From positions 76,334,001-76,398,000 of the forward strand of contig NC_077240.1 of assembly GCF_947179165.1 (NCBI RefSeq): a stretch of DNA of 64,000 nucleotides, in the 5' to 3' direction. The notes beneath the pieces were generated by a model. That model was not told where the DNA came from. It saw only the letters and a program-made list of their open reading frames with translations, and did not search any database. The translations under genes and the position numbers were made by a program. The stretch comes from Solanum dulcamara (lineage: Eukaryota; Streptophyta; Magnoliopsida; Solanales; Solanaceae). This document shows, piece after piece, positions 47,674 to 59,445 of this stretch. Each line of letters opens with the position of its first letter. The stretch's first letter is position 1.

Positions 47674-48068
47674 ATCCTGCTAACACAAGATACTTTGTGC
47701 ATTGGGCTGCTCCATATATTATATTCCAAAATATTGTACAAACAACAAATATGAATGTATATACATTCATGGTACCTAGTTATACATCATATATATACAC
47801 AATTATATATTATTTATCTAATATTGATATACATTACGTATGTATATACTTACTTTGTTGAATAAACATTTTGTCACTTGTACAATTGCGTAAGAAGACC
47901 TTGGGAAAACCCAAGAATGTAAGTCTAAGATGTTGCTTGCTTTCTTTTCTTTGTCTAAGTCCTTTTTCATAATATTTTATTTCTTAATATTAATTGTGAG
48001 CACATATGTTTCACAAAGTTGACGCTTTCTCATTTGTCGAAAACAAAATTAAAAAGAGAAGGAAAAGA

Positions 48069-48169
48069 GTCTAATAAGACATTTCATGATCGTGGAGCCT
48101 AATTTTCTTATTAAATGGACAACACAATGCCGTTCTATGCGGTCTAATAAGACATTTCATGATCGTGGA
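48069..48169 (+). repeat. Exact 28-bp direct repeat, 73 bp apart
   Basis: The block GTCTAATAAGACATTTCATG followed by ATCGTGGA occurs at 48069-48096 and 48142-48169 without difference. Confidence 0.85.
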
Positions 48170-48544
48170 ACTCGTATAGTTATTAAAAATAGTTTAATTC
48201 TTTGGTATGTGCAAATATATATTGGGAAAATGTTTTAAAACACTTTTTAATTATGGCTAAAATTCTTGTTACATATTTCAAATTTGTGGGGTCCTATGAC
48301 CCCCCTAGACTATTATAATAACAATATAGTTTAAATTTTTAAAAAATTAATACTCATATTTTCCTTCCATATATTTAGCTCATTTCTTTTCTTTGCGAAA
48401 GTTTAAAAAGGAATTGAGTGAAGTGTCCGAAAAGTAGGGGTGGATTATTATGATTTTGTTGTACAATAATAAGTTGGGTTATATTTAAAATTACAGTAAC
48501 TAAAGGGACATCAAGTTACTAAGCCACACATAAAAATAAATTTT

Positions 48545-50045
48545 ATAAAGGAGAGGAGAAATGGGTCTAGTTTTGAGAATCAATTTGAATTCATACCGAG
48601 ACGATCAACTAAAGAAGTCATTCATCTGGTGAGAAGATTTTTGGAGCAATATAGAGATTAAAAAAGAGACTTACATATGCTTTCATTAACATAGAAAAAG
48701 CACACGACGAAGTCCCAATGAAGGTTCTATGAAGCTGGTTGGAGTCTAGGGGTGTATTTGTGACATACATTAGATTGATAATGGATAGGTTCGATGGAGT
48801 CAAGATAGGGTACGAACAGTGGGAAGAGACTTAAAATACTTCTCAGTTGTAATGAGGTTGCGACAAAGATCAACAACTCTTGGTCCATTGTTATTTGCCC
48901 TAATGATGGATGGGTTGATGTGTCATATTCAAGAATGACATGCTGTATATTATTTACAAATGACATAATATTAATTGATGAGACACGTGGTAGAGTTAAT
49001 GATAAACTGGAGGTTTGGAGAAGGACCTTAAAGTCTAAAGATTTTAAGGTTGAGTAGGATCGGACTAAAATAATGTACATAGAGTACAAGTTTAGTGACA
49101 GAGGTGAATGGGGAAGTGAGGATTGATACACAAGTCATCCCCAAGAAAAGAAGCTTCAAGTATTTTGAATTTATAATATAATTCAAGAAAATGAGAAAAT
49201 CAACAGGAATGTCTCACAACATATTAAAGTAGGGTGAATGAAATGGAGGCTCTCAATATGTGTCCTAGCTATGTGACATGAACGTGTCACCAAGACATAA
49301 AAGTAAAATATACAAGATGATTATTAGACCAAGTATGTTATATAGGATTGAGTGTTGGTCAATTATGAACTATAACATTCAGAAGATGAAGGTAGCAGAA
49401 ATGAGGATGCTTAAATTTATGTGTGGGTAGACTAGGAAAGACAATATTAAGAACAAAGATATATGAGGCAAGGTGGGAGTAGAATCCTCCCTGGTGGATA
49501 AGATGCGGATAGCAATATTGAGATTGTTGGGACATGTGAATAGGAGGAGCACAGATACTTTGATGAGGAGGTGCGAGAGATTGACAGTGATAGGCATAAG
49601 AAGAAGTAGATATTGATCAGGGAAAAATTTGGGAGAGTTGATTAAACAAGATATATCTCTATCTAGATAGGAGAACATAAATATTGAGGACTAGGATATG
49701 TAAACAATTAGTAAGTAGTCGAGTGATTTCTCACTTTTCAAAGTAAAGTCTCGAGCACCTATCTGCTCCCTTATATTATTATTACATTATGCTAACATTA
49801 TCTTATTTTTTAATATTTTATTACTATTGTTATTTTTTTACTTTAGTTATCTTTATTATTTTTATGTCAATGCCTTTCTGTCTTGATATTTTTTTCATTA
49901 AAGTTTTTACATTTTACTCTTGCTTTCTTTTCAAAACTCTTCTTGAAAAAAATTGTTTTAAGGTGAGAGTATATGAGAAACAACCTCTAAACTTTATAAA
50001 GATAGAGATAAGGTTTGCGTATATTATGTCGGCTCTACGATATAA
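48545..50045 (+). mobile_element. RTE-type LINE, decayed
   Basis: Plus-strand pieces follow the RT order: ENQFEFIPRRSTKEVIHLVRR near 48590, RDLHM and a degraded [21 protein letters not shown] near 48895, a degraded [10 protein letters not shown] near 48960, [12 protein letters not shown], then EMRMLKFMCG and MRIAILRLLGHVNRR after 49390. The 3' end near 49960-50040 keeps GATAAGGTTTGCGTATATTA, the family tail. Numerous stops; inactive. Confidence 0.8.
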
Positions 50046-52150
50046 AAAATAAGGCATATGCCTTAGGTCTGATCCAATTCAGGGAGAACCTCAAATTTTT
50101 ACCAAGAATAAATTATATGTTATTTTTTTTATAGAAAAATTGATTATTTATGATAAAAAAATACTTTTAAAAAAATTATATTATTTTATTTCTCTTTAAC
50201 CCCATTCGAAATTAAGAAAAATTGGTTTTGCCTTCTGACATTCCCTTCCCTACACTCACATTATTTTATTCATTTTAACTACTTTAATTTTGCACTCTCC
50301 TTCAAATTTTTGATAAGCTAGAGTAATATTCTATCAAATATATGAATAAATAGTCTTAAAGTATTGAACAAAGTGAATTGCAAATTCTTTTCCTATATCT
50401 TCTTCAATTTTCAAGCATTACAACAAGCATTTTAAAGTGAAAACCAAGTTATCAACTTCTTGAATTAGATTCTACAATTCTCTGTCTTATCTTTATTTAA
50501 AATTTATATATCAGTTTATTACTTATAGAATTATGTTAACAATTTATAAAATGATTCTCTTAGTGAAAGAATGTTTTTCTAAGTTGAATTGACGAAATCT
50601 TACATAAAACTAATAACTAGGAAAAAAATATTCGTAAAAATCATTTATAATAAAAATATTAAGTAATAATTTACACTAAAAATGTAAGAAAAATAAATTT
50701 TAAATAATACAGATGAAGTTATTTATTTAGTTTTAGATCTCTAATTTAAATTTCGCCTTAAATCTCAACTTATGTTGAGCCGTCTTCTCTGCTTGTGGAT
50801 CCACACTAAGTATGGTTGTTGTTGTGAAAAAATGCCTTCCACATTAAAGTGGGATGGAAGAAGTTAATGTGCCTCTCTTATGATGTTCAAATGATCTAGA
50901 AAGTTTCAAGTCAAATAAATCTTAATTGCTACATGTATTGTTTCACTTAAAAAGACTTTAGTATAGGCTTCATAATTTTCAAATGTAAATATTCAAAATT
51001 ATAGTATACCTTACTTTAATGAAGTTTTGTGTAAAAACGTGTAAGACTTTTCAATAGTGTAATTTTTTTCATGATAGAATTTTGATAAAAACTTAATCTA
51101 TTGCGTAAAAACGTGCAAGCCTTTTCAACAGTGTAAATTTTTAGGATAGAATTTTGACAAAATTTTAATCTTTTTCATAGTTTTTCTATTGGATATACCA
51201 ATATGAGACAAGTCATATACTTATACCATTAGTTCACTTTTTTGTTTTATCCATAGTTGTCTCGCTTAGAACATGATCTTCGATAAAAAGATTTAAAAAT
51301 TGAGAATCATGATATAAGGCTAGTAAATAATTGGGTATTATCATATTTTATGTGCGAAAAATATGTAATACGTAGTAGACGTGTAGTCTCTTATTCTTTG
51401 GTAAGTATTATTATTTGTTATCTCATTTGTGTTGTGTTATCATCTTTCTATTTTATTATCATATTATTCTCACAATTCTGTTTCTAAATTATGTCTTTTT
51501 GAACCGAAAATCTATCAAAAATAATCTTTAATTTCTACCTCACATAAGCAAAAATAAAGTTTGAATACATCATTTTCTCACCATAGTCCCATTATAAAAT
51601 TGTGTTGGGTACTGCTGTTATAAATAATTTTATATATCACCACTCCCTCTGTTCTAAAAAAAAACCTCACTTATTTTGTAAAAATATATTCTTGATAAAA
51701 AATATTTTCCTTCGTACCGAACATTTCAAAATGAAGAAAAAAAATTGAGAAAATCATACATATGAAAACAATTACCGCAGCCTTTTTTTTGTTTGATGCT
51801 TATCACGATGAAGTGTGTACTTGAAAAAAGTCATGTGGTTAGAGACCGAGTTAGTAGTCTACGAATTCAGTCGAACTCAATAAATTTTATTTAAATAATA
51901 TATTTATATTAATAAGTTTATTAAATATATATAAATATTAATTTTAAAATTTAATTATTATCACTTAAAGTCATCATTATTAAAATTTAAAATTCATAAA
52001 ATTAAAATTCTAATAAATTAAAACCAAAAAGTAGTGTTTGCCCATCGCATGAATAAACTCGGTGGGTACCGTTTCGTGTATCACAAGTTATAAGCCATTT
52101 GAATAAAAAAATTCAAACTTCCACGAGGGAAAAAAACATAGATTTACTAT
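50046..52150. other. Intergenic, no gene seen
   Basis: AT-rich spacer without supportable coding sequence. A paired repeat GTGTAAAAACGTGNAAG(A/C)CTTTTCAA occurs near 51030 and 51105. A CACTCCCTCTGTTCTAAAA stretch near 51637 may be a single Stowaway-like end. Confidence 0.4.
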
Positions 52151-52155
52151 TAAGA

Positions 52156-52347
52156 GTCTGTTTGAATTAGCTTAAAAGTTGATTAAATATATATTTAAGT
52201 CATTTTAAATTTTTAATAGTGTTTGGCAAAGTTAAAAATAATTTAAAATAAGTTTAAAATGACTTTAAAAAATTAAAAACCAAAAATAAAACTTTTTCTA
52301 CTCTTTTTTTTGACTTAAAAACTACTTTTCTTCAGCCAATTCAAACT
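52156..52347. mobile_element. Short MITE-like element
   Basis: GTCTGTTTGAATTAGCTTAAAA at the left and the inverted GTTTGAATTGGCTGAAGAAAA at the right bracket about 190 bp of AT-rich sequence. No clear duplication, so limits are approximate. Confidence 0.5.
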
Positions 52348-52435
52348 GGTACTAAATTCATATTAGTTACTATGTTTCTCTTTTACATCATAATAATAAC
52401 ATATTGAATATAGTTTTATAAGTGAAATTTGAAGA

Positions 52436-52520
52436 GAGTAGAGTATACTCAGATTGATCTCTATCTTGGCTAGAAAAGAGGTTGTTTCGATCAATAGACC
52501 CTCGACTCAAAAAAAAAAAA
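52436..52520 (-). repeat. LINE 3'-tail fragment
   Basis: The sequence AGAGTATACTCAGATTGATCTC ... GGTTGTTTCGATCAATAGAC then CCTCGACTCAAAAAAA corresponds in part to the conserved 3' tail of the RTE LINEs seen at 35246, in the same (minus) orientation. Only the tail is present. Confidence 0.5.
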
Positions 52521-52627
52521 AAGCAAAACACAATATTTATGAAGATATAAACAATAAAATAGCAGAATTTTTTTTTAAAAGCATATATACTAGAATACAA
52601 GTAGTAATACAAAACTAGAGTGAGAAA

Positions 52628-52846
52628 CACTACTAGAAATATTTTATTTTTTCCCACCAAATTAGCTCATGAGGAAAATGCATGGTGAAAAACAGATTCT
52701 CACTAAGCTAATAAGAAACTTCTTGATTTTTTTTGTATGAAAAAATTACTATTTTTTCTTTTCTCACGGATTCAATCAAAATATTTGTAGAATTAAACAT
52801 TTTTCATTGAAAAATTTGAATGGGAAAATACTATTTTTTAGTAATG
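52628..52846. mobile_element. CACTA-type MITE, 219 bp
   Basis: Ends CACTACTAGAAATA and inverted CATTACTAAAAAATA, with AAA on both sides (52625-52627, 52847-52849), fitting the 3-bp duplication of the CACTA superfamily. Non-coding. Confidence 0.6.
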
Positions 52847-53935
52847 AAATATAGAAATAATAAAATAATAAAAATATCAAATATAATATTAATACTCTTT
52901 CACACATTATGAAATTATAAATAAGACTTGTTTTTACTAATTTGTCCTTATTTTTAAATCAATAAATATGCAATATATTTAAGAACAAATATAAGTTAAT
53001 TTTATTAATATTTGAATAATCATTACATCAATCATTAATGGCTTATTTGAACTTTTCATATTTGTAATTTCTGTTTTATGTATCCCCTCCATTTTAATAT
53101 AAATGAATTTTTGAACCTTTTTTTATTGTCTAAAATGAAGGAATTTTTCAAACTCCAAAGATGTATTAATTATTTTTTCTTACAATATTCTTTTATTTAT
53201 TAAAAGAAGGGAAAACTCCATTTATAATCCTTTAGCATATTCTATACATTTATATTTTGAGAAAGTTATGGCACAATGAGAAGTTAATTTTTTTAAAAGA
53301 TTGAGCATGTCCAAACTTGAAACTTTTGAAGAGGAAAGAAGTCCATACCTCTTGTACATATGTTTTGGTATTGGATACCCATCCTGAAGGTAACTTTAAT
53401 TTAAGAAAATAAAAAAAAATCAAGGACGTAAACGTGAGTTGAGGTCAATTAAAGGACATATTTTTATATTATGTCTTATTTAAAAGATCACCAATTATAA
53501 GTAATGTTTACAATGAATAGAATTAGTAAATAAAAAAATGTTACAACCGATAGAGAGTGTTTTGTTAAGATTATAAGATGATCAAACTAGTTTATACGCA
53601 CTTTTTAGTTTATTTACGTGTTTAGTAAACACCAAAAATACTTATAAGACAAGTGCTTATAAGGAATAAGGTGGTTGGCCTCAACTTATGATTTTTCCAT
53701 TTATAAACACTTTTATTTTGAATAAATATTTTATTAATTTATCTTTAATATTTTTTAAAAAATTTAATTATCTTTCCCAAAACAAAAAAAAAACTCTTAA
53801 CTTCCTCTTCACTAGGTATCCATTGGTCCAACATTTCTTTACAAGGATACTTTTAAACTTTTAATTTTTAAAAAATATATTAATATCATTCATTTACCAA
53901 ATATTCGTTATTTTTAAAATTTGTTTCAACACTTA

Positions 53936-54214
53936 CTCCCTCCATTCCTATTTACTTGTCAAATCTTTTCTAATTTATTTTTATTTTTTACTTGTTAATT
54001 TTGACAAATCAAGAAAGGATAATTCTTTTCTTCCTATTATATCCTCAATTTATTAACATTGAGTTAATGTCTTTGAAAAATATAGTGAGTAAATATGTTT
54101 AAAACCCAATCAATTAATAGGTGTAAAATGGTAAACTCGCTATACCAATTATTGTTTTCGTAATACGTGTGTCAAGTCATAATTTGATAAGTAAAAAGAA
54201 AACAGAGGGAATGC
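53936..54214. mobile_element. Stowaway-like MITE 455 bp upstream of the PUB gene
   Basis: Left end CTCCCTCCATTCCTATTTAC and inverted right end GCATTCCCTCTGTTTTCTTT, then TACTTGTCAAAT / TACTTATCAAAT on both arms, flanked by TA. Length and TA target fit Stowaway (Tc1/mariner). Confidence 0.55.
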
Positions 54215-54436
54215 TAATTATGAGCAAATCCAAACAGACTCCAAATTAATTATATAAAATATCATTTACATGTACTATCTATATACATAAAATTTGGAAT
54301 CTATGTAAATAATTTACCTTTTATTCATTATGATCCATCTTCCATGAGGCAAAAATTACAAAGTCAATACAAAAAATAAAAATGATTTATATTTTTTCAA
54401 TTGCTTACTCATGAGTGGACCCACCTCATTCAAACT

Positions 54437-54442
54437 TTGACC
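54437..54442 (+). promoter_or_regulatory. W-box-like motif upstream of the PUB gene
   Basis: TTGACC within ACTTTGACCAAT, 228 bp before the ATG, is a WRKY-binding core. PUB22/23/24 genes are elicitor- and stress-induced in other plants, so it is plausible but untested. Confidence 0.35.
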
Positions 54443-54576
54443 AATAACACAACCAAATAAGGAATATTTTCTAATGATTTGTCTAGACTTTAATGAGTCT
54501 TTATTCTTCTTCCTATTTTGTATTCTCCATTCAAACTTCACACATATTAGCCGCTTTTTCTTACCACTTTTATTAA

Positions 54577-54584
54577 TATAAATA
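54577..54584 (+). promoter_or_regulatory. TATA box of the PUB gene
   Basis: TATAAATA lies 86 bp upstream of the chosen ATG, well placed for a short leader. Confidence 0.55.
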
Positions 54585-54669
54585 CTCATTCTTGTTCATA
54601 TAAACTTAGGTTCTTGTTTTTTTGGTTTGACAAAAAACAAAATTGATTTCTAGACAAAAAAAAAATTAT

Positions 54670-56255
54670 ATGGAAGAAGTAGAAATACCACAATATTTTT
54701 TGTGTCCTATATCACTTATGATCATGAAAGATCCGGTGACGACGGTGACCGGAATAACATATGATCGGGAAAGTATCGAGATGTGGTTGTTAACGGCGGA
54801 GGAAGAGGCAACGACGATGATGACGTGTCCGGTGACAAAGCAAAAATTGCCTAGAGATATTGAATTATTGACACCAAATCATATGCTAAGACGACTTATT
54901 CAAGCTTGGTGTATTGCTAATGCAAGTAATGGGATTGATAGAATTCCAACCCCTAAATATCCTTTGAACAAATCACACATTCTTCGACTCGTTCGTCAGG
55001 TAAAATGAGTTTAAATTTTGTGTACTGATATTGTATAGTATTTTTCGTATCATCATGCATGTTAATTTACCTTTTAACGATTGTTTCCTTATCAAGTCAT
55101 CTAAAAGATAGTTATAGGTGACATGTAACATGCTATAATAGGTTAAAATTCACTAATACATGTATATGTAAGGAAATTCTTTACATTTATCGATGTATAT
55201 AAAGTTAAATCTATATATATAACAAGTATATAAGATCTAATAACCTAATATAACATGTGAAATATAATTTAAATGATTTGTGTAAATATTATTCATAGTG
55301 ACGGTGTATATAACTTACAATTCAGGTGAATAATCATCAACTTTGTGTTGAAGCATTGAGGAAAATTGATGTTTTGGTGATTGAAAATAATGAGAAGAAC
55401 AAGAAGTGCTTGGAGGAAGTTGGTGTAATTAAGGCTATGGTTTCTTTTATAATAAAAAGTTGTAAAGAAAGAAAACTAGTCAATGGCCTTGAAGAAGCTT
55501 TAAGAATTTTCCACCATATTTGGAGTCAAACAACTGAAAATATTCAACTTGTCAAGGAAAATGTCGATTTAATCGAAGCTATTTTATGGATCTTGAAGAG
55601 TGATATGACCAAAAATCAAGTCATTATCAAGACACAAGCTATGATGGTGTTGAAAAACGTAACAGGAGTCTCGAGTTCAAATCTTTTATCAGGGTTACAC
55701 CCTGAATTCTTTCAAGAAATGGTGAATATTTTACGAAAAGAAAGCAAACATCACATCTCTCAACAAGCAACAAAAGGCGCGTTACAAGTGTTAATAGATG
55801 CTTGTCCATGGGGAAGAAACAAGCATAAAATCATCGAATCGGGAGCCATATTCGAGCTAATAGAACTAGAATTATGCAACACTGAAAAAAGGGTTTCAGA
55901 ATTGGTACTTTGTGTATTGGCACATTTGTGTACTTTGGCTGATGGTAGGGCTGAATTCTTGAAACATGCAGGTGGAATTAGTGTTGTTACTAAAAGGACA
56001 CTTAGGGTTTCTTCATCCACAGATGATTGTGCAATACAAATTCTTGGATCAATTTCAAAGTGTTCAGCCACAAAAGAAGTTTTGATGGAAATGTTGAGAG
56101 TTGGAGCTGTGTCAAAGCTTTGTATGGTGATTCAAGCAAGTTGTGGTGATTATTTAAAGAAAAAAGCTATGGATATATTGAAGACACATTCTTATGCTTG
56201 GAGTAATTCTCCATGCATACAAGTTTATCTCTTGACTAGATATCCCGAGCAATAG
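54670..56255 (+). CDS. U-box E3 ubiquitin ligase, PUB22/23/24-like, two exons
   Basis: Exon 1 is 54670-54999 and exon 2 is 55326-56255, with a 326-bp GT-AG intron in phase 0, giving 419 aa (usual length 420-450). The U-box (about residues 6-82) is intact: PQYFLCPISLMIMKDPVTTV, GITYDRESIEMWL, then CPVTKQKLP and LTPNHMLRRLIQAWC. The rest is ARM-type helical repeats, including SSLL-like SSNLLSGLHPEFFQEMV, KGALQVLIDACPWGRNK, LVLCVLAHLCTLADGRAEFL and AIQILGSISK. These enzymes pass ubiquitin to targets and, in Arabidopsis, damp immune signalling and drought response. The in-frame ATG 27 bp upstream is possible, but this start gives the family's MEE(V/I)E(I/V)P beginning. The intron resembles PUB24 rather than intronless PUB22/23. 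Confidence 0.92.
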
Positions 56256-56257
56256 CG

Positions 56258-56375
56258 TCCTACAACAACATATTCAGTGTAATTCTAGGGTCTGGGAAAT
56301 GACATATACGGACTTTATTCTTACCTTTGAAGGTTACCTAGGTCGAGCTGTTGTTTTTGATAGATCTTCGGGTTC
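56258..56375 (-). repeat. LINE/SINE-type 3' tail directly after the PUB stop codon
   Basis: CCTACAACAACATATTCAGT, TTCTAGGGTCTGGGAAATG, CTTACCTTTGAAGGT and GATAGATCTTCGGGTTCAA follow the order of the conserved tail of the LINE at 35246-35350, in the same orientation. Only the tail remains. It would form part of the PUB 3' UTR. Confidence 0.65.
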
Positions 56376-57227
56376 AATATCCTAAATGCTTTAATAATAA
56401 TGTTTTATTCTTTTCTTCTTTTAATGATACATGTATAAATAATCTCCTAAATTTTTAATTTTCAAAAAAAAAAGAAATATTAGAGAAGATCATATATAGA
56501 AACACAAATACAAAAGTTAAAAGAAGGATATTATTTATACAAATGGTATGGCTTAATTTGTATTTGTCTCTCTTAATTTTATTTATTTATTCATTGTGTC
56601 TATTTATTTAGTTTATTACTGCTAAAATTAAGTTGGGTATGTTATTGTTGTTACTCCTAAAATTAAGTTGATATTGAAGAAAATAAAATTACGTAGACAA
56701 GAGGGTTTTTGCTCAGGTGATAAGCATCTACAACTCCAACTTAATATTATGAGTTTTAGTCACCTAGAAGTTCCTTGGGAGGGGGTAAAAAGAAAAAAAA
56801 AAGTAATAAAATTATGCAATTGTTTTAAGTATCAAGAATATGCTACTATATTATATAAAAATATTCCCTTCAATTGAAAAGATAAAAACTTTTATAGAAG
56901 ACACTGCCAGATCTACTTAATAAATTATTACTACTCCCTCCCATACATAATAAGTGGTATTTTTAGATTTTGAATTAAGAAAACCATTTTATAACGTATA
57001 TGAATTAAGAGCGCAATTTAACTAAATTACCTAATTTACTCATAGGAAAATCCAAAGAAGTATTCAAAAAAAAATGTTCAGATCATTTATTAGACAAAGT
57101 AAATTTGGAAAAAAAATTACGTTAATTCCTTTTTGGTTTTTTAATAATCCTTCATTTTTTAATTATTATTAAAGCCACCTTGAAGTGGTTGGAGTTTAAT
57201 TATTTTTTAAAATTTTGGCTTAGAGCA
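56376..57227. other. Intergenic, no gene seen
   Basis: AT-rich. TACTCCCTCCCATACATAAT at about 56931 is a probable Stowaway end without a partner. The 69-codon frame at 56668-56877 has no support. Confidence 0.4.
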
Positions 57228-57345
57228 TTTTTATTTATTTTTATTTCCCATTTGGTGTCCGAAGCTAATGACTAAATCTGGATCGCGCACTAGAGAACTT
57301 CTGGTTAAGGGTGAATCAATCTCACCACTTCACCACAATCTATTT
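57228..57345 (-). mobile_element. tRNA-derived SINE
   Basis: The minus strand reads TGTGGTGAAGTGGTGAGAT (box A-like), CACCCTTAACCAGAAGTTCT, a decayed box B, then TTAGTCATTAGCTTCGGACA and CCAAATGGGAAATAAAAAT. This is the order of a common Solanaceae SINE ending in GGGAA plus an A-rich tail. Confidence 0.65.
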
Positions 57346-57479
57346 TGTTTAGAGCATTTGCACACTGAATTTCCTAATTCCTCAAACATACTTACTTTGA
57401 ATATGGAAAATTTAGAAAATCACTTACTATAGATTGGAGAATATGGGGCTAGAAAAACATGATGACATTGCGAAGGTGG

Positions 57480-58860
57480 ACATACATTGGGGTTAGGGGG
57501 TCACTAACACTGATTAACTTTGAAATAAAAAGCTTATATATAAGTTTATATATTTAAAATAAGGTCTATATTAATTCATAAAAATACTAAATATTGCATT
57601 CCATCAACAGTATGTTATACGAGGAATCTTACAACTAAAGCTCAAAATATGTAATGAATCTTGCAAAAGGAGCTTACATAGGGTAACAAAGTTCAAACCT
57701 ATAATAAGCTCAAAATATGTAAAAATATCTTAACTAACATAGAAATTAACTTTATCATATTTTGATTTATTTGTGGGAAATTCACTTATCCATCAACAAA
57801 AGATCACTCCTTGTATGCAATATTTAAATATTAAAATGTATGCAAGTGAGCTAGTATTATTTTAAAAAATATCATGTACCAAAACTCGAGAGGAACGACT
57901 TGTTTATATATTATTTAATTTACTTATTCAAAGCATTTATTTTATGTTGCATCATATACATATGAACTCCATTCAATTGAAGTATATGAAATTGACTTCT
58001 GATTTTATTTGTCTAAAATATTTTCCTAGCATGCAGTGCTTTGTCATAAAAGATAATTAAGCTAAAAGACCAGAATGAAAAGATAATTAAGCTAGCGTTT
58101 GGCTATAAATTTTATAAAAAATTCAAAAAAAAAGGGAGTATTTAATTAAAGTTGTATTGAAAATAGTTTTTGAAACTTGAAATTAAGTCTAAAAACACAT
58201 TTTATTTGAAAAAAATGATATTTTGTGAGTAGATGGACAATTTCGCCCAAAATTAATCCAAACCAATTTTTAAAACTTGAATTATATATTATTTTTCAAA
58301 AACTGATCAAATTTCATGAACAAACAATGTTTTCATTTTTAAAAAAAAATTAAAAATATAATTAAACTGAAGCTAAATAAGTTTTCTTTTTCTTCACTAC
58401 AAAAAAAAGTGTAAAAAAAAGAAGGGAATGAACTGCGTAGATCTTTTGTTGAACTTTTTTCTAAACGTATTTAAAAGAAAATTGATGGACGTCCATCGAT
58501 TATTTTTAGCAAGAATTTTTTTAAAAGTTAGTTATTATTAAAAGAATGTGTAGACCAAGCAAACAAAATCACATCAGAGATTGTGTAAGTTTTCAACAAG
58601 ACCAACTCAAAGTGATCTCAGCTTAAGTTTTTTTTATAAATAAAAAAATAAATAATTAAGATAGATAGGATATTTTAATTTAAAAGTGTACCTACGTAAC
58701 AAAAAGACAATACCGTGCTATGAAATGTGATACCTTGAGCTTTAAGAGTAGAACATTTTTTATATTAATTAATTAGAAGATGCATGAGTCAGTTCAATAT
58801 TACTATAAAATATTTAGAAAGTTTGTTTGTTTGAATAAATGAAGAAGCACATTTTAATTT
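57480..58860. other. Intergenic, no gene seen
   Basis: AT-rich spacer between PUB and DWF5. 58090-58380 has an AGCGTTTGGCTATAAATTTT start and TTTGAAACTTGAAATT blocks resembling short MITEs, with no defined ends. Confidence 0.4.
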
Positions 58861-58869
58861 AGAACCTCT

Positions 58870-59005
58870 TTTTTCTTTTTTTATAATCGAGAAATATTTT
58901 AGCTGATGTACGATTTGAAACTTGATGAATAATACACTCGCTCTTCTACACCTAACTGACATATCATGTGCCGTGTTCTTACCATTAAACCAAAGCCTCG
59001 GGAAC
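58870..59005 (-). mobile_element. tRNA-derived SINE downstream of DWF5
   Basis: On the minus strand, CTTTGGTTTAATGGTAAGAAC (box A-like, near 58980-58993) is followed after about 50 bases by AGTTTCAAATC (box B, 58912-58922) and an AT-rich end. Typical Pol III internal promoter layout. Confidence 0.55.
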
Positions 59006-59445
59006 AATTCAGAACAACTTTTCTTTTTCTAAAAAGATGAAATTATTTGCCAATACGATTCCTAATGCTGCAAGAAAACAATATAAAAGGAAATTTTATA
59101 AACTCTTATTTTATATTTTATGTTTTGATAACTTATGTGTTCGGACCAACTTGCACACACCTCGACTAATTCCATGGAATACTTTCCACTTCCCACTTTC
59201 TACCAACAACAAATATCAAGTAACTCTCTCCACCTAGGCTAGAACAGACGGAAAAAAATCACCTAGTGTTTTTTCTTGACTGAAAATTAAACTTGAGACC
59301 TCATAATGCTCAACCCACATCTTAAATATTTTTATAAAAACATGTTTATAATAAGTAATACATACAAACACCAACATCAAGAGCCTACAAAAACACATCA
59401 AATTTTTTTGTTAGAAGGTAAACATTCTTAGCAGCCCAAAAATCA

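Noticed and set aside
49789..50052. Hydrophobic 87-codon frame that could be a membrane peptide
   Set aside because: It overlaps the 3' tail of the LINE and is T-rich sequence read as Phe/Leu/Tyr.
55760..56071. Minus-strand frame of 103 codons over PUB exon 2
   Set aside because: Antisense shadow of the PUB ARM region.
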